A stretch of DNA of 18,087 nucleotides from Gryganskiella cystojenkinii (GCA_015852425.1 JAAAIG010000785.1:1-18087); one strand, 5' to 3'; counted from the first letter of the stretch, positions 8,243-17,177 are shown. Made by a program: numbers and translations. Notes: generated from the letters alone by a model not told the origin.

Positions 8243-9457
8243 ATGAAAAGTTCGATTTCGATGCCGATCTTCCCCAAGAAACAGCCCAACCGAACACACA
8301 GAGGTGGTCCCTGCAGCCCACTCGAGCTACCCGAAATTCTCTTTTTACTGGCACCTCATGTCGAACACCGAGGTCTTGACATGGTTTGCGCCTCTTCACA
8401 GGTCTGTAAATCTTGGCACCGGATCTTTGGGCCCTTGGTCTGGACTGATGTTCCGGTTGGGTGCCAAAATGCGCCCAATTTCACTTCTCTGAATACCCAT
8501 CGACGCTTGGTCCGATCCCTGACCCTCAATTCTGAGACACCGCTCCGTTATGTGCTCCAAATTCATTACCCATCGCTGACGTGTCTTATAATCTCTACGG
8601 ATTTTTGTGGGCGGACGGTGCGAGACCTGATCTGTCGTCATGGTTTGACTTTGAAAGAGATTCGACTCCTGGGCAAGCCCCTGTTCACCACTTCCACGAG
8701 CGACAATGTGCGATGGGATCTCTGGCAGACTTTGCTTGAACTGCCTCGGCTCCAGATCCTAGAGCTCGCGAGGATGACCGTGTTGAACGATTCCGAGAGC
8801 GTCCGGTTGTTTTGGAGTGTCTGTTCGCGTCCAGGGTTAAAAGAACTTTATTTGGATTCGGTGACACTCGGGGTAAATTTGACAAGTACTCCTGAGATGA
8901 AAGACATTGGTCTGTTAACGTTGAAACGGGTCCACTTCATGAACATTCATTGTCCTAGATCTACTGCGGATGGCTTGGCACGGTTGGTATTTTGTTCGAG
9001 AGAGCTCAAAGAGCTAGAGTGGAGCGTCTTGGTTCAGAGCTGGACCTCGCAGACGTTGTATTTCCCGTTGGTACCACTTTCGGAGGGGGAGAAAGAGCGA
9101 GCCAAGATTGTCGTGACGGCGTCCGAGGACCAGAAGGGGAAGGGCAAGGAGGTCCACAGGACGGGATCTTCAGTGCGATGGCCCTGTCTGTCCAAGCTGC
9201 GTGTGCCGGTTGGGAACCTCGATGATGAGCACATTGTTGAGCTCTTGAACTCGATCGGCCCTGAGCTCGAAGAAATCATGCTTGAACGATCCGGGTTCGA
9301 ACAAGCGGCCACGAATGCATTGATCGCTCGACACGCCCGGTCGCTGAAACATCTGAATCTCATGTGGTGTCGAAGGTTGTCCATGTCGATGGTAGTCGAT
9401 ATCCTCACGCGGTGCCCGCTTTTGGAAGATGTCGCTCATGACTCTGATTTGCGATAG
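8243..9457 (+). CDS. F-box / leucine-rich-repeat-like protein
   Basis: Predicted 404 aa from the ATG at 8243 (context GACAATG, A at -3). The F-box-like motif is at residues 25-70: SPLELPEILFLLAPHV, then VCASSQVCKSWHRIF and a conserved W. Leucine-rich-type units follow (LPRLQILELARM, PGLKELYLDSV, LKELEWSVL), ending SLKHLNLMWCRRLS and CPLLEDVAHD. The architecture matches the gene at 476-2110, so both are probably SCF ubiquitin-ligase adaptors, but their sequences differ widely. The same frame is open upstream to 8054, and that extension would add a hydrophobic stretch able to span a membrane. I regard it as leader sequence, because F-box proteins of this group start close to the F-box. A Lys/Glu-rich insert lies near residues 285-310. 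Confidence 0.78.
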   Translation: MKSSISMPIFPKKQPNRTHRGGPCSPLELPEILFLLAPHVEHRGLDMVCASSQVCKSWHRIFGPLVWTDVPVGCQNAPNFTSLNTHRRLVRSLTLNSETPLRYVLQIHYPSLTCLIISTDFCGRTVRDLICRHGLTLKEIRLLGKPLFTTSTSDNVRWDLWQTLLELPRLQILELARMTVLNDSESVRLFWSVCSRPGLKELYLDSVTLGVNLTSTPEMKDIGLLTLKRVHFMNIHCPRSTADGLARLVFCSRELKELEWSVLVQSWTSQTLYFPLVPLSEGEKERAKIVVTASEDQKGKGKEVHRTGSSVRWPCLSKLRVPVGNLDDEHIVELLNSIGPELEEIMLERSGFEQAATNALIARHARSLKHLNLMWCRRLSMSMVVDILTRCPLLEDVAHDSDLR

Positions 9458-9557
9458 GAAAAAAAGTGGTCATTCGCAAAATCAAAAAACCTTCGCCAGA
9501 CGGCCCCTAAAAAATAGTAGCGTCAACAAAGTGGTTTAGTCAAGATTTTTTATTATC

Positions 9558-9789
9558 TCAAAACGAGGCGAAGTCGAAGGAAGGCTCCAAGTAGCCAAAG
9601 ACTCGAAGAATGGATTCCATGTCTCCAGAATGTAGTCGGTCGTAGGCCTTCTCTTGATCTAACAGAACTCCAATCCCACTGTGCACTTTCCTCTTGCAAC
9701 CCGGACCTGGGCTGCCGCCGTGACTTCTGGGCAGTGCCATCGGGAGTGTTGATATAAGGATCACGCATTATTCCCCTAGTCAACGCCAT
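9558..9789 (-). pseudogene. Relic of a LINE (non-LTR) reverse transcriptase
   Basis: The minus frame 9764-9558 contains GVLLDQEKAYDRLHSGDMES followed by ILRVFGYLEPSF. LDQEKAYDRV followed by a helix ending in FG is a hallmark of the finger/palm region of non-LTR reverse transcriptases, as in Tad/L1-type elements. The frame is open for only 68 codons and a stop follows almost directly. No YxDD catalytic motif, endonuclease or poly(A) tail was found next to it. It is therefore a short truncated fossil on the minus strand, between F-box gene 2 and the 68-codon ORF. Confidence 0.75.
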
Positions 9790-9862
9790 TGGCGGTTATT
9801 TGGGTGGTGGATTTTGGAAGGAGGTGAGGCGACGTTGGCGACGTTGTTGAAGGCATGGATGA

Positions 9863-10069
9863 TTAAGTGTTGCGTTCTCTTTTTTCGCCTAGTCTAGACC
9901 AGAAAGACATCTTCTCGAGGAGATCACTAGTGGCGAGCTCCAGTTCGATTCCAATGAGGTCGATTGGTTTGTATGTGAGGAGGTAGGAGGTCGGGGTCGT
10001 TTTGTCGGAGTACGGCGTGTGGTGGGTGGTGGGATTGATGGTGAATACACCGCTCATCCTGAATGACAT
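9863..10069 (-). CDS. Small ORF of uncertain status (68 codons)
   Basis: ATG at 10069-10067 opens a 68-aa reading frame with no recognised family. Codon use in the first two thirds is C-ending (ATC, ACC, CAC, TAC, TCC, CTC), like the ribosomal protein genes here and unlike the flanking DNA, which suggests present or past coding. It contains SYLLTYKPIDLIGIELELA and a basic end (GEKRERNT). There is no signal peptide or zinc motif. It could be a tiny gene, one exon of a larger gene, or part of the neighbouring LINE relic on the same strand. A CACGTG site lies upstream at 10214-10219. Confidence 0.3.
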   Translation of the reverse strand: MSFRMSGVFTINPTTHHTPYSDKTTPTSYLLTYKPIDLIGIELELATSDLLEKMSFWSRLGEKRERNT

Positions 10070-11239
10070 TGGTTGACATCGTTGATTCAGAGGGTGGTAA
10101 ATCCATCTAATTCACCACTCGAGTGTCATCGCCAATAAAGTATCTGTCGGTGGCAAGAAGTGAGTGATCCAGGCAGTGATCCAGAGGGATAATAGTAAGT
10201 GTTTGGCATCCCTCACGTGGTAACATACACTTTTGATTTGATCTAGGGATCAGAGTTTAGCCCACGAAAGTTTCTGCAAGAGGGCTGAGAAAGGACAGGC
10301 GAATAACGGGTAAAGTGCTAGGTGACCAAACATCATGACCAATCCGATCTGACTAGCAAGGTGTCATCAAGGCGAGGAGCTTGCATTGAATGTCCATAGT
10401 CTGAACCATTTTTCCATCGCTCATTCCATTATGCGAAAGAAATGATGAAAACTTACACTTCCAAACAAAGAGACTTTCACAGGAGAGCCCAGCACCCGAC
10501 TCATAGATTCCAGAGGTCCATTTCTGTGCCTTTCCTGGAGGTTCTGCTTGCCATTCTTGCCCAAGAATACCCGGTAAGATGTCCAAGCGTATTTTTGCCA
10601 GCAACAAATTTTTCTACAGCGACTTGGACAATCTATTCGACCGCAATATATTAACGAGGCAAACTGAAGTCAACCGAACGCTCGCATTGACATCACAGAT
10701 TTGAATCGTTGGCGAGTCAATAAGCGGCTTTGGTAGCTTTTTATGTATAACCCGCCCATGCTTCTCTTCGAACACTCGGCAACCACTTTCAATACTTCTG
10801 TCACCGGCCGGATCCACTCTGAGTTTGTGTCAGCCTCGCCAATCCGACTTGTTGCCGCAATATTTTCACTTCAGTAATAGCATAAGTTTAATAGCATAAT
10901 AGGACAGTGATTAAACTAAACAAGGCGGAAGGGATTAACGTTGTTCTGGTCCGTCTAGTATTTCAAGTTCAGCTCCCTTTCACAACCCTTGCTTGCAAGC
11001 AAAGTGGCTGCTTCCGATTATAAAGGTAACAAGCCCTCGCACTAAGCAATATACAAATATAATGAAGAATGGTAGGAATGCTTGCGGCTGAGAATGATGA
11101 CAAAAGAAGGAATCTGTTCTATTTATAATTTCAAAAAAAAATTGGATATATAAAGCCTTTGGCCTGATGGAGAGACAGCCCAGGAGCGAGGAAACCATCT
11201 TGTACAGTTGGAACAATAAAGCGTGCGAGAGAAACCATA
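10070..11239. other. Gene-poor interval
   Basis: No gene can be supported. A minus-strand frame at 10607-10353 has no ATG but contains ILPGILGQEWQAEPPGKAQKW, mildly reminiscent of a fungal HMG-box helix; it is treated as a finding only. A minus frame at 10817-10614 starts only with GTG and has no recognisable content. The rest is AT-rich and simple. Confidence 0.4.
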
Positions 11240-11443
11240 TTAGTTGACGCAGCAGTCGTAGGTTTGCCTGTAGCCAACGGGGCAGGGTCCGGGGAAGCAG
11301 CGCTCGTTAGGGCAGTTGCGGCCGCTGGTAACACAGCAGACCCAACCGTTTCCAGCAAGACCACAGTCATCGGCGGCAACAGACTCGGGCATGACAAGAG
11401 CCATGACAGCGACGGCAAGGGTAACAGCAAAAGTCAAACGCAT
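11240..11443 (-). CDS. Small secreted cysteine-rich protein (67 aa, 8 Cys)
   Basis: 67 aa from the ATG at 11443-11441. Residues 1-23 form a classic signal peptide (MRLTF, hydrophobic AVTLAVAVMALVM, then ESVA), with cleavage likely after SVA. The mature peptide of about 44 aa has eight cysteines: C27-x8-C36C37-x6-C44-x4-C49-x4-C54-x9-C64C65, ending CCVN. Glycine and proline are frequent (CFPGPCPVGY). Four disulfides and extracellular location are expected. I do not recognise a named family; effector-like or antimicrobial-type small secreted proteins have this build, but function is unknown. The frame runs upstream to 11557, but that stretch overlaps the TATA box, so the internal ATG is preferred. 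No intron is seen. Confidence 0.75.
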   Translation of the reverse strand: MRLTFAVTLAVAVMALVMPESVAADDCGLAGNGWVCCVTSGRNCPNERCFPGPCPVGYRQTYDCCVN

Positions 11444-11546
11444 TATGAATTCGATGATTGTTTTGGAGTTGGACGTTATAGAGTTGGTTGTTGGGAATGG
11501 GATGGTGAGAAACAGAAAATGGTAGAACAGAGAAAGAAAATCGTCT

Positions 11547-11554
11547 CTTTTATA
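11547..11554 (-). promoter_or_regulatory. TATA box of the 67-aa secreted peptide gene
   Basis: TATAAAAG reads on the minus strand at 11554-11547, about 104 nt upstream of the ATG. That gives room for a leader of about 75 nt and argues that translation starts at 11443 rather than further upstream. Confidence 0.6.
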
Positions 11555-11806
11555 CAACGCAATTGATTGTGTACTGAATTACCTCACCGCTTTTGAGAGA
11601 ACGACTTGTCCAATTTGCACTTGCGCTCCATCAACTGCCAGCATGTGTCAGATGGCGTGTTTTCGCGACAGCAAAAACTCTCATGCTAAGGTCAGTGCAG
11701 AGTAACTGGTACACCGTCTGTTCTTTCCGGTTTGTTGAGAGTCGTTTAGCGGTTTGACGAAGAACGACACTCTTGTTGTGCCACCAATTGGTCCTCCAAC
11801 TGTTCG

Positions 11807-11862
11807 ATGCACGTGCAGTCGCGAGTGGATTGATTAATGCACGTGCACTCGCGAGTGGACTG
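11807..11862. repeat. Tandem 26-bp repeats made of adjoining palindromes
   Basis: Unit A (11807-11832) and unit B (11837-11862) differ at 2 of 26 positions and are spaced 30 bp apart. Each holds the palindrome TGCACGTGCA (an E-box core) directly followed by CACTCGCGAGTG, itself a 12-bp palindrome in unit B and broken by one base in unit A. The arrangement looks like paired binding sites for dimeric factors. Confidence 0.8.
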
Positions 11863-12822
11863 TTGGAGATCTCAAAAATCTCGGAATAGGTAATGCGCGA
11901 TGCAGCGCAACCCTGAGATGCGAACGCGGCGTCCGCTAGTTCTTGAAATGGAGAGAAAGCGGCGGAACCTTTTCTCTCGACCACCATCCTCACGCCCTGC
12001 GTTAGACTCATTTTCAGGGAGATCGAAGACCCTGGACTCTCTGCCAACGTTCTCCTGCAGACCGTTGCAATTCGTTGGAAGCATAGGCAAGAAATGCTTT
12101 ACCGGGATTAGAGACAACAATGGTGCGCCTAATATCTACGATAATCGACGGCGTGTGAGCAAATTTTCTTTCAGTTTGTATGCAGTTGAGAGCGGCGTCC
12201 TCATTCATTTTCATTCATTCAAATCCAATTTTGGCAAAATGATCAGAAGGACCAGGAAACGCGCTGGCCAAAGCTCTACCGAGGATCGGGTCCTGAGGCA
12301 ATGCTTGTCTCTGCCTCTCCCGGACAGCCCCTCCCCCCCCCTCTGCATTCTTATCCTTATCAACTGCCCACGATTAAGAAGTGTTATGTCGATTCCACCA
12401 TTGTCAGGAGATTTTCTTTGCCCACTTCTGATCTTTCCAACTGTCACGAACACAGCTTATGACCAATCCCATGCCCAAGTCCCGCCAAAGGAAATCGTTG
12501 GATCGACGTGTCCACCCTTCCTTATTCTTCTCGACTCCTTTCATCCTTGTCCTGTCCGCATATCTCATTTATCCTTCCTTTCGTTTCTACATGCTCCATT
12601 GTTATGTCTTTGTTCATGGTCTTTGTCACCACCCTCTTGTTGTGTCTTGCACTCATAAGACCATATCTTGTCTCGAGTCTTGTCTTTGGATAATCATCTT
12701 TCATCTTGTTCTATTTGTTCTTCGTCGTTCTGTCTTGTTCTCTTTCGTTCACCTTCCAACAGCGAGGTGACATGATATCTCTCCTCGTATCAACAACCTG
12801 TGTTGTACCTGCCTGTCTTTCT

Positions 12823-12830
12823 TATATAAA
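12823..12830 (+). promoter_or_regulatory. Orphan TATA box after a long pyrimidine-rich stretch
   Basis: TATATAAA in a plus-strand context typical of promoters in this window, preceded by about 500 bp of C/T-rich sequence. No substantial ORF follows within 800 bp, so its transcript, if any, would be noncoding or encode a peptide of about 25 aa. Confidence 0.35.
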
Positions 12831-13694
12831 CCCCATCATATATTTTACTGAACCTTAGTCAGTAGGTCGCTATTACCATAAAGCATGCTATTTCCTTGTT
12901 GCCCTTCTTTCCACCCTTCAGTTGCGTTTCCGCTCACGATAAAAAACCAGATCCAAAATTGATCGTCTATTCCGTGGCTATATTAAACGGCCTTGGTATG
13001 CTACCAAACAATGATGAACAGTAACACGGTAGTGTTCCCATGAGTGAAAACCGAAGCGGTAATAGCGATATCGGCGAGGAATGTATTATAAAAAGACAAA
13101 AATTATAGGGCTACAGTGGATGGAATTAGAGAAAATCAGAGTATCAAGTATTTGCCAGCATAATCTTTTGAAAAGTGAAGAAATAGTGTAGGGGTCAGAG
13201 TTACAGCGATGGTCCAACATCGACCCATGTATTAGTCTATTACTCATTTTACGACCAGTGGAATTACATGCCATGGAGATCGTTAGTCTGATTTTCGTAC
13301 AGATACCACTGCAGCCTGATATCAAGAGCAATGAGTACATTTGCGAGCTGTTGCACCAAGAAAAAATTCATGGGTATATAAAAAGTGTGCGTGCACAGCA
13401 ATTATGCATTTCTTCAATTCCAGGGGCACTGCTGTGCTTGCTGGCTAAAAGCCAGAGGGTGATGAGACGATCGGCAATGGTCGTGCGGTTCCATCTCGTT
13501 TTTTTTTCTTGGGAGGAGGCAAGGAAGAACCTCCCTCCATCCACTACCCTTTACACTTCTTGTTAGTTTGAACAGTACGAATTTTCATTGTAACTCGACT
13601 ATAATACGTGGGTTTCCGAAATTGAGCAATGAGAAGCGAAAGTGAATGTCCAGGATCTCAGTGGTGGCTGCCACAGTCATTGATCTAAGTCATT

Positions 13695-13952
13695 CTAAAC
13701 AGTAGGCGCAAAGCCGGCAGCAACACAAGAGACCATGCATGTGCCAAGAGCTGCGTTACAAGCGACAATAACAGCGGGGATTCCTGCCCCCCCAGTGACA
13801 GTTCCGAACGTAAATCCTGCGCCTGAGTAACAAGCAACAACAAGTGCATTGCATCCTGACTGGCATATTCCGTACGCTAGTGGACCTGCGTTCGCCAGAC
13901 CGAGGATCATACAAAAGATAACCGTGAAGTAAAAGATAGCACGAGAGCTCAT
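13695..13952 (-). CDS. Small secreted Gly/Ala-rich protein with six symmetric cysteines (85 aa)
   Basis: 85 aa from the ATG at 13952-13950. Residues 1-22 are a signal peptide (hydrophobic IFYFTVIFCMILGLA, then ANA, with likely cleavage before GPLAYG). The mature peptide of 63 aa is glycine/alanine-rich and hydrophobic. Its six cysteines have mirror-symmetric spacing: C30-x3-C34-x6-C41-x23-C65-x6-C72-x3-C76. Recognisable stretches are YGICQSGCNAL, a glycine-rich loop FTFGTVTGGAG, and CNAALGTCMVSCVAAGFAP. Related secreted peptides with an AYGICQxGCN start occur in fungi and some invertebrates as uncharacterised proteins (from memory, not checked). The spacing suggests two helices joined by a Gly-rich turn and stapled by disulfides. 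The biochemical role is unknown. No intron is seen. It lies on the same strand as the 67-aa secreted peptide, 2.25 kb away. Confidence 0.78.
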   Translation of the reverse strand: MSSRAIFYFTVIFCMILGLANAGPLAYGICQSGCNALVVACYSGAGFTFGTVTGGAGIPAVIVACNAALGTCMVSCVAAGFAPTV

Positions 13953-14554
13953 TGTAGGAGAGAGGAAGAAAAAGAGAGAGTGACTATGGAAGTCAAAGAT
14001 CGGTTAGACATGTAATAAACCAAGAAATTCGTGAAGAACATTGTTTTCCTTAACTTCTGATATGACAAACCTAATGTTTTGCGAGGTTGATGGGAGGGAA
14101 GAGTAGAGACAAAGAGGAAAATGCAATAAAAACAAAGAAAAGGCTGAAAGCAAAAAAAAGAGGAGATTGGCAGTGCTAAAAGAAATGAGTGTGCAACCGA
14201 AGATGTTCTACAAGTTAATGAGAGCGGTGATGGGATACAGGTGACCTTGAGACCTTTCTTGTTTTTTGCCATTTTTTTGTTACAGGGTAACCTTGAAATC
14301 AACAGTTCCCGTGAAATTCTCTCTGTACCACAATTGTGGTTGCTATGCTGTCAAAGCGCCTTATCATATGGAATGGACACTCAATACAAAATCAACTGGC
14401 TGTGCAACGGCACCTCGAAAATCCAGGTGTGTGGGCTCTTTACGATTTCCTGTCTTGCATTCTATGACTGCCACATGCGTCTTTTGTACAGTCACTCAAC
14501 CAGCTGAATCAGTATATCCGATTCTTGTTGGTGCTCCCAAACCTTCCCTCTTTC
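13953..14554. other. Intergenic region before the LINE ORF1 relic
   Basis: It contains the promoter of the 85-aa secreted peptide gene (pyrimidine-rich sense strand, no clear TATA). A plus frame from about 14285 to 14565 is open and contains several cysteines (YHNCGCYAVKAPYHMEW, CVFCTV) but lacks a suitable ATG. A perfect 14-bp palindrome ACCACAATTGTGGT is at 14327-14340. A near-repeat, CAGGTGACCTTGA and CAGGGTAACCTTGA, occurs at about 14238 and 14283. No gene can be supported. Confidence 0.4.
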
Positions 14555-15614
14555 ATGGCAACTGCTAACGCGAACGCTACTCCTGCTGCCACTGGAAGCC
14601 TCCCCCATACCAATGACCCTCCCCCAGCACCCCAGAGCTTCACCAACAACGGCAGACCGTACGCGGCGGTCGTTCGAGATGCAGCTCCTCCAACCCCCCT
14701 GTTCCCCGCAAAAGGCACCAAAAACAAAACTCTCCTGTCGTTCCATCTACTACTTGGGATTCCCCATTGAGACTGACTGCGATACTATGCTTAGTGCGAT
14801 CAAAAGCAGTTTGGTAAGGTTCAGACCTCAATCCCTTCCTATGTTCCTGGTGTAGGACGAACCCTCGCTATTGCTTTCAGGAACCACCGAAAGTTCGACC
14901 CCCTGAAGATGAACGGAGTGGAGTACCCGGCCAACATGGCAGCCCCTACTAGGTCAATATCATTACTCTGTTCCTCGACAACATTGACTTCAACGACGAT
15001 GACTACGATGACGACGACGAGAGCGAGAGAGAGCCATAGGTTGCAGCTTTGAAAGCTGCCCTGGGACCATCCGGGCAGGTCACCAAAATCGTCATCCCCG
15101 CCCAGATTGATGAGGACAGGGATCTCATCCGCTATTACAAGGCAAAAATCTCCCTTTATGTTCCCAGAGAACAACCCCTGCCAGAGTCCCTTCCCCTCTT
15201 GGAGGTTGAGGACTGGAAAGTCCTTGCACCATGAAGGTCGCTACGACCTTCAACTGCAACTTCTGCAAGTCGGACACACACGACAAACGCAACTGCCTTG
15301 CTCGCCTGGCCCAAGTGTGCACCGCCTTGCCGCTTCCTGGACACTTGGCCCCTAGGAGCCTGAGCTTGGCCCTCGAGATCAGGCGATGGCAGCTAAAAAG
15401 GGCTGGAGCCCATTTGCCCAACCGACCCACCAACACCAGTGAGGCACCCGACCCCAACAACAACAACAACATGAACAACACCAACACCAACACCAACGCC
15501 GCAGCCAAAGAGTCTGATATAACTGAGGAAGAGCTTGTGGTCATCCCTCCGATTGGTGAGGAAGAAGAAGGTGAGATCGTACTGTACTCTCGATATGTCG
15601 AGGTCATCCACTAG
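14555..15614 (+). pseudogene. Broken LINE ORF1 (gag-like) with CCHC zinc knuckle
   Basis: The region begins with an ATG giving MATANANATPAATG and a Pro/Asn-rich head with RPYAAVVRDAAPP, a head typical of LINE ORF1 proteins. Similarity to a single protein then hops between frames: frame 2 to about 14748, frame 0 to about 14850 (PIETDCDTMLSAIKSSL), frame 2 again (GRTLAIAFRNHRKFDPLKMN), and frame 1 from 14953 (VNIITLFLDNIDFNDDDYDD) through an in-frame TAG at 15037-15039 to 15234. It finishes in frame 0, where C-x2-C-x4-H-x4-C at 15255-15296 is a retroviral-type zinc knuckle, followed by Asn/Thr and Glu-rich segments ending at 15614. At least four shifts and one stop show that it is dead. The downstream ORF2 is not recognisable. 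Confidence 0.7.
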
Positions 15615-16468
15615 GGGATAATTAAATCCCCGAGTGGTTCCTACAAGAGGCGGATTGCTAGTGCCTGCAGCCACAGGAGGGTTACCGGTTCGAGAAAGTC
15701 CATTGGAAGTAGTGATATTGGTATATATGGCCACCTTTTTAGCCAGGTCACCTTACGGCAGATATCATGTTGTTCCCTACAGTACCCGCCTCCAGCCACC
15801 AACCAATTCCACCACACGGTCCGTACTACGGAAACAATCACCGCTCATCACCCAACAACAAGTAATATCTTTACATTTTCCGAGGCTCTGATGCCCACTG
15901 AGTCCCAGAAGAGGCATACGACCAGCGGTTGGGAACAATGTCCCCTGATGGCGCCACACACCATAATATCAATAGCACAATCACTTCGTCAACGGACTGT
16001 CCACGCTCATCTCGGATGTTCACTCTTGGACGATAGGTAAGGGCCGTGGTATTCAAGGGATTGGCAATTGGTGCATATGTTCTGTAACGCGAGACGAGCG
16101 TAATTATGCAACGTTGCAGAGGAGGCAGGGAAAAAGAGGAAGAACCAAGGATAAGTGAAAAAGGATATGACAAGGAACAAAAGTTGGGTTTTAAAGGTTA
16201 TTATTGAAGAGAACTGTCGAGCTGAAGGTGGGAAAAGGATTGGGTCGCACTGAAGATCTTCCTTCTTGTGTAATCGAGGCTCTGGCTACATACATAACAT
16301 CTAGAAGACAGCAATAATGCAAGACAGTTCAGAGTGATGGTACCTCGGAGGTGATGGTAGTTCTGAGGTCTCGGAGAGGTCGCTGAATTATCCTTACACA
16401 ATAGGGGTTGGATAATTTAGTCAACAAAATAGGGGGCAAGACCGATTTGGGTACAGTACAATATCATT

Positions 16469-16504
16469 GTTGGTCAGGGGGCGTCCGTTGGTCAGGGAGC
16501 GTCT
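16469..16504. repeat. Two-copy 18-bp tandem repeat
   Basis: Units 16469-16486 and 16487-16504 begin GTTGGTCAGGG and differ at two positions. No function is apparent. Confidence 0.75.
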
Positions 16505-17112
16505 CCAGACTACTTAGAAATCGGAGCTCTGACATGCTCTCTTGTGAGCACCTGTGAGCAGCCACTAAAGCTGCCAATGAATCACTAAGGAATGACAAAA
16601 ACCTGACAGTTCGAGGACTCAAAGAACACAGCAGACTCACCAAATAGGCCTAAACAGACATGGGCGACAATACGGATGGGTCACAACAACTCGTACTGGA
16701 AACAAAAAGCGGGCATTGGCTCAGCACCTGCATAGGAATGCTGTACAATTCCATCAGCATTAACACAAAAGCAAGGGATTTGCTAAGGGTAATAAAAAGG
16801 GTACAAGATCACTGATCGCAGGGTCATCGTCTGGCGAGAAGGGGGGCTGCAGGTGATTCCGTGGTGAAAGGTTGACGTTTGCTCTCGTATATTGCAGACG
16901 CCATAGGAGGTCTCAAACCTAAGCCGTCATCATCGACGCTTGCTTGTTTGCGTGTCCTTTTGCCGCGGCCAATCCTCTTTCAAAAATCCCCTTGTTAGCA
17001 AAAGTCGTAGTTTTGCAGGACTTTTGTCCCAAAGCTGCAAGTATGGATGAAGATGGCTATGGACTTGGGTCCAAAAACAGCAAGCACATTTTTGGTTGCA
17101 AAAAAGAGAATA

Positions 17113-17166
17113 AGGGCGGAGAGGAGAATGAGGGCGGAGAGGAGAATGTGGGCGGAGAGGAGAATT
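17113..17166. repeat. Three-copy 18-bp tandem repeat
   Basis: Units at 17113-17130, 17131-17148 and 17149-17166 share the core GGGCGGAGAGGAGAAT; the first two are identical and the third differs only at its ends. The unit is a multiple of three and translates on the plus strand as repeated GGEEN blocks, but no credible gene surrounds it. Confidence 0.85.
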
Positions 17167-17177
17167 CGTTGGGGTCG

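Larger units (their letters stand above)
11558..13694. other. 2.1-kb interval without a supported gene
   Basis: Two overlapping frames with ATG are open: plus 11900-12658 (252 codons) and minus 12011-11631 (126 codons). Neither shows a family signature, and the plus frame becomes a translation of pyrimidine-rich DNA in its second half. From about 12300 to 12810 the plus strand is strongly C/T-rich, and a good TATA box (TATATAAA, 12823-12830) follows, yet only a 25-codon ORF begins downstream (12883). A second TATA-like TATATAAAAA is at 13375-13384, again with only a very short ORF after it. These could be promoters of noncoding transcripts. A hairpin CTGGCT-AAA-AGCCAG is at 13441-13455. Confidence 0.4.

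Noticed and set aside
5256..11845. Five scattered CACGTG E-boxes as a regulatory network
   Set aside because: About four are expected by chance in 18 kb; only the pair in the tandem palindromes is notable.
11631..12011. 126-codon minus ORF across the tandem palindromes
   Set aside because: It has an ATG but no family signature; the repeated peptide LASARAL/LATARAS is just the DNA repeat read in frame. Kept as a possibility only.
11900..12658. 252-codon plus ORF
   Set aside because: It has an ATG but no recognisable domain, and its second half is translation of C/T-rich DNA; it overlaps another open frame on the minus strand.
13086..13340. 84-codon minus ORF with hydrophobic start MYSLLLISG
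   Set aside because: It looks weakly like a signal peptide, but the rest has irregular composition, no conserved cysteine pattern and no promoter on that strand.
15661..15700. GGTTCGAG resembling a tRNA T-loop
   Set aside because: No acceptor stem, D arm or anticodon arm can be folded around it; the other GTTCGA occurrences are inside protein genes or repeats.
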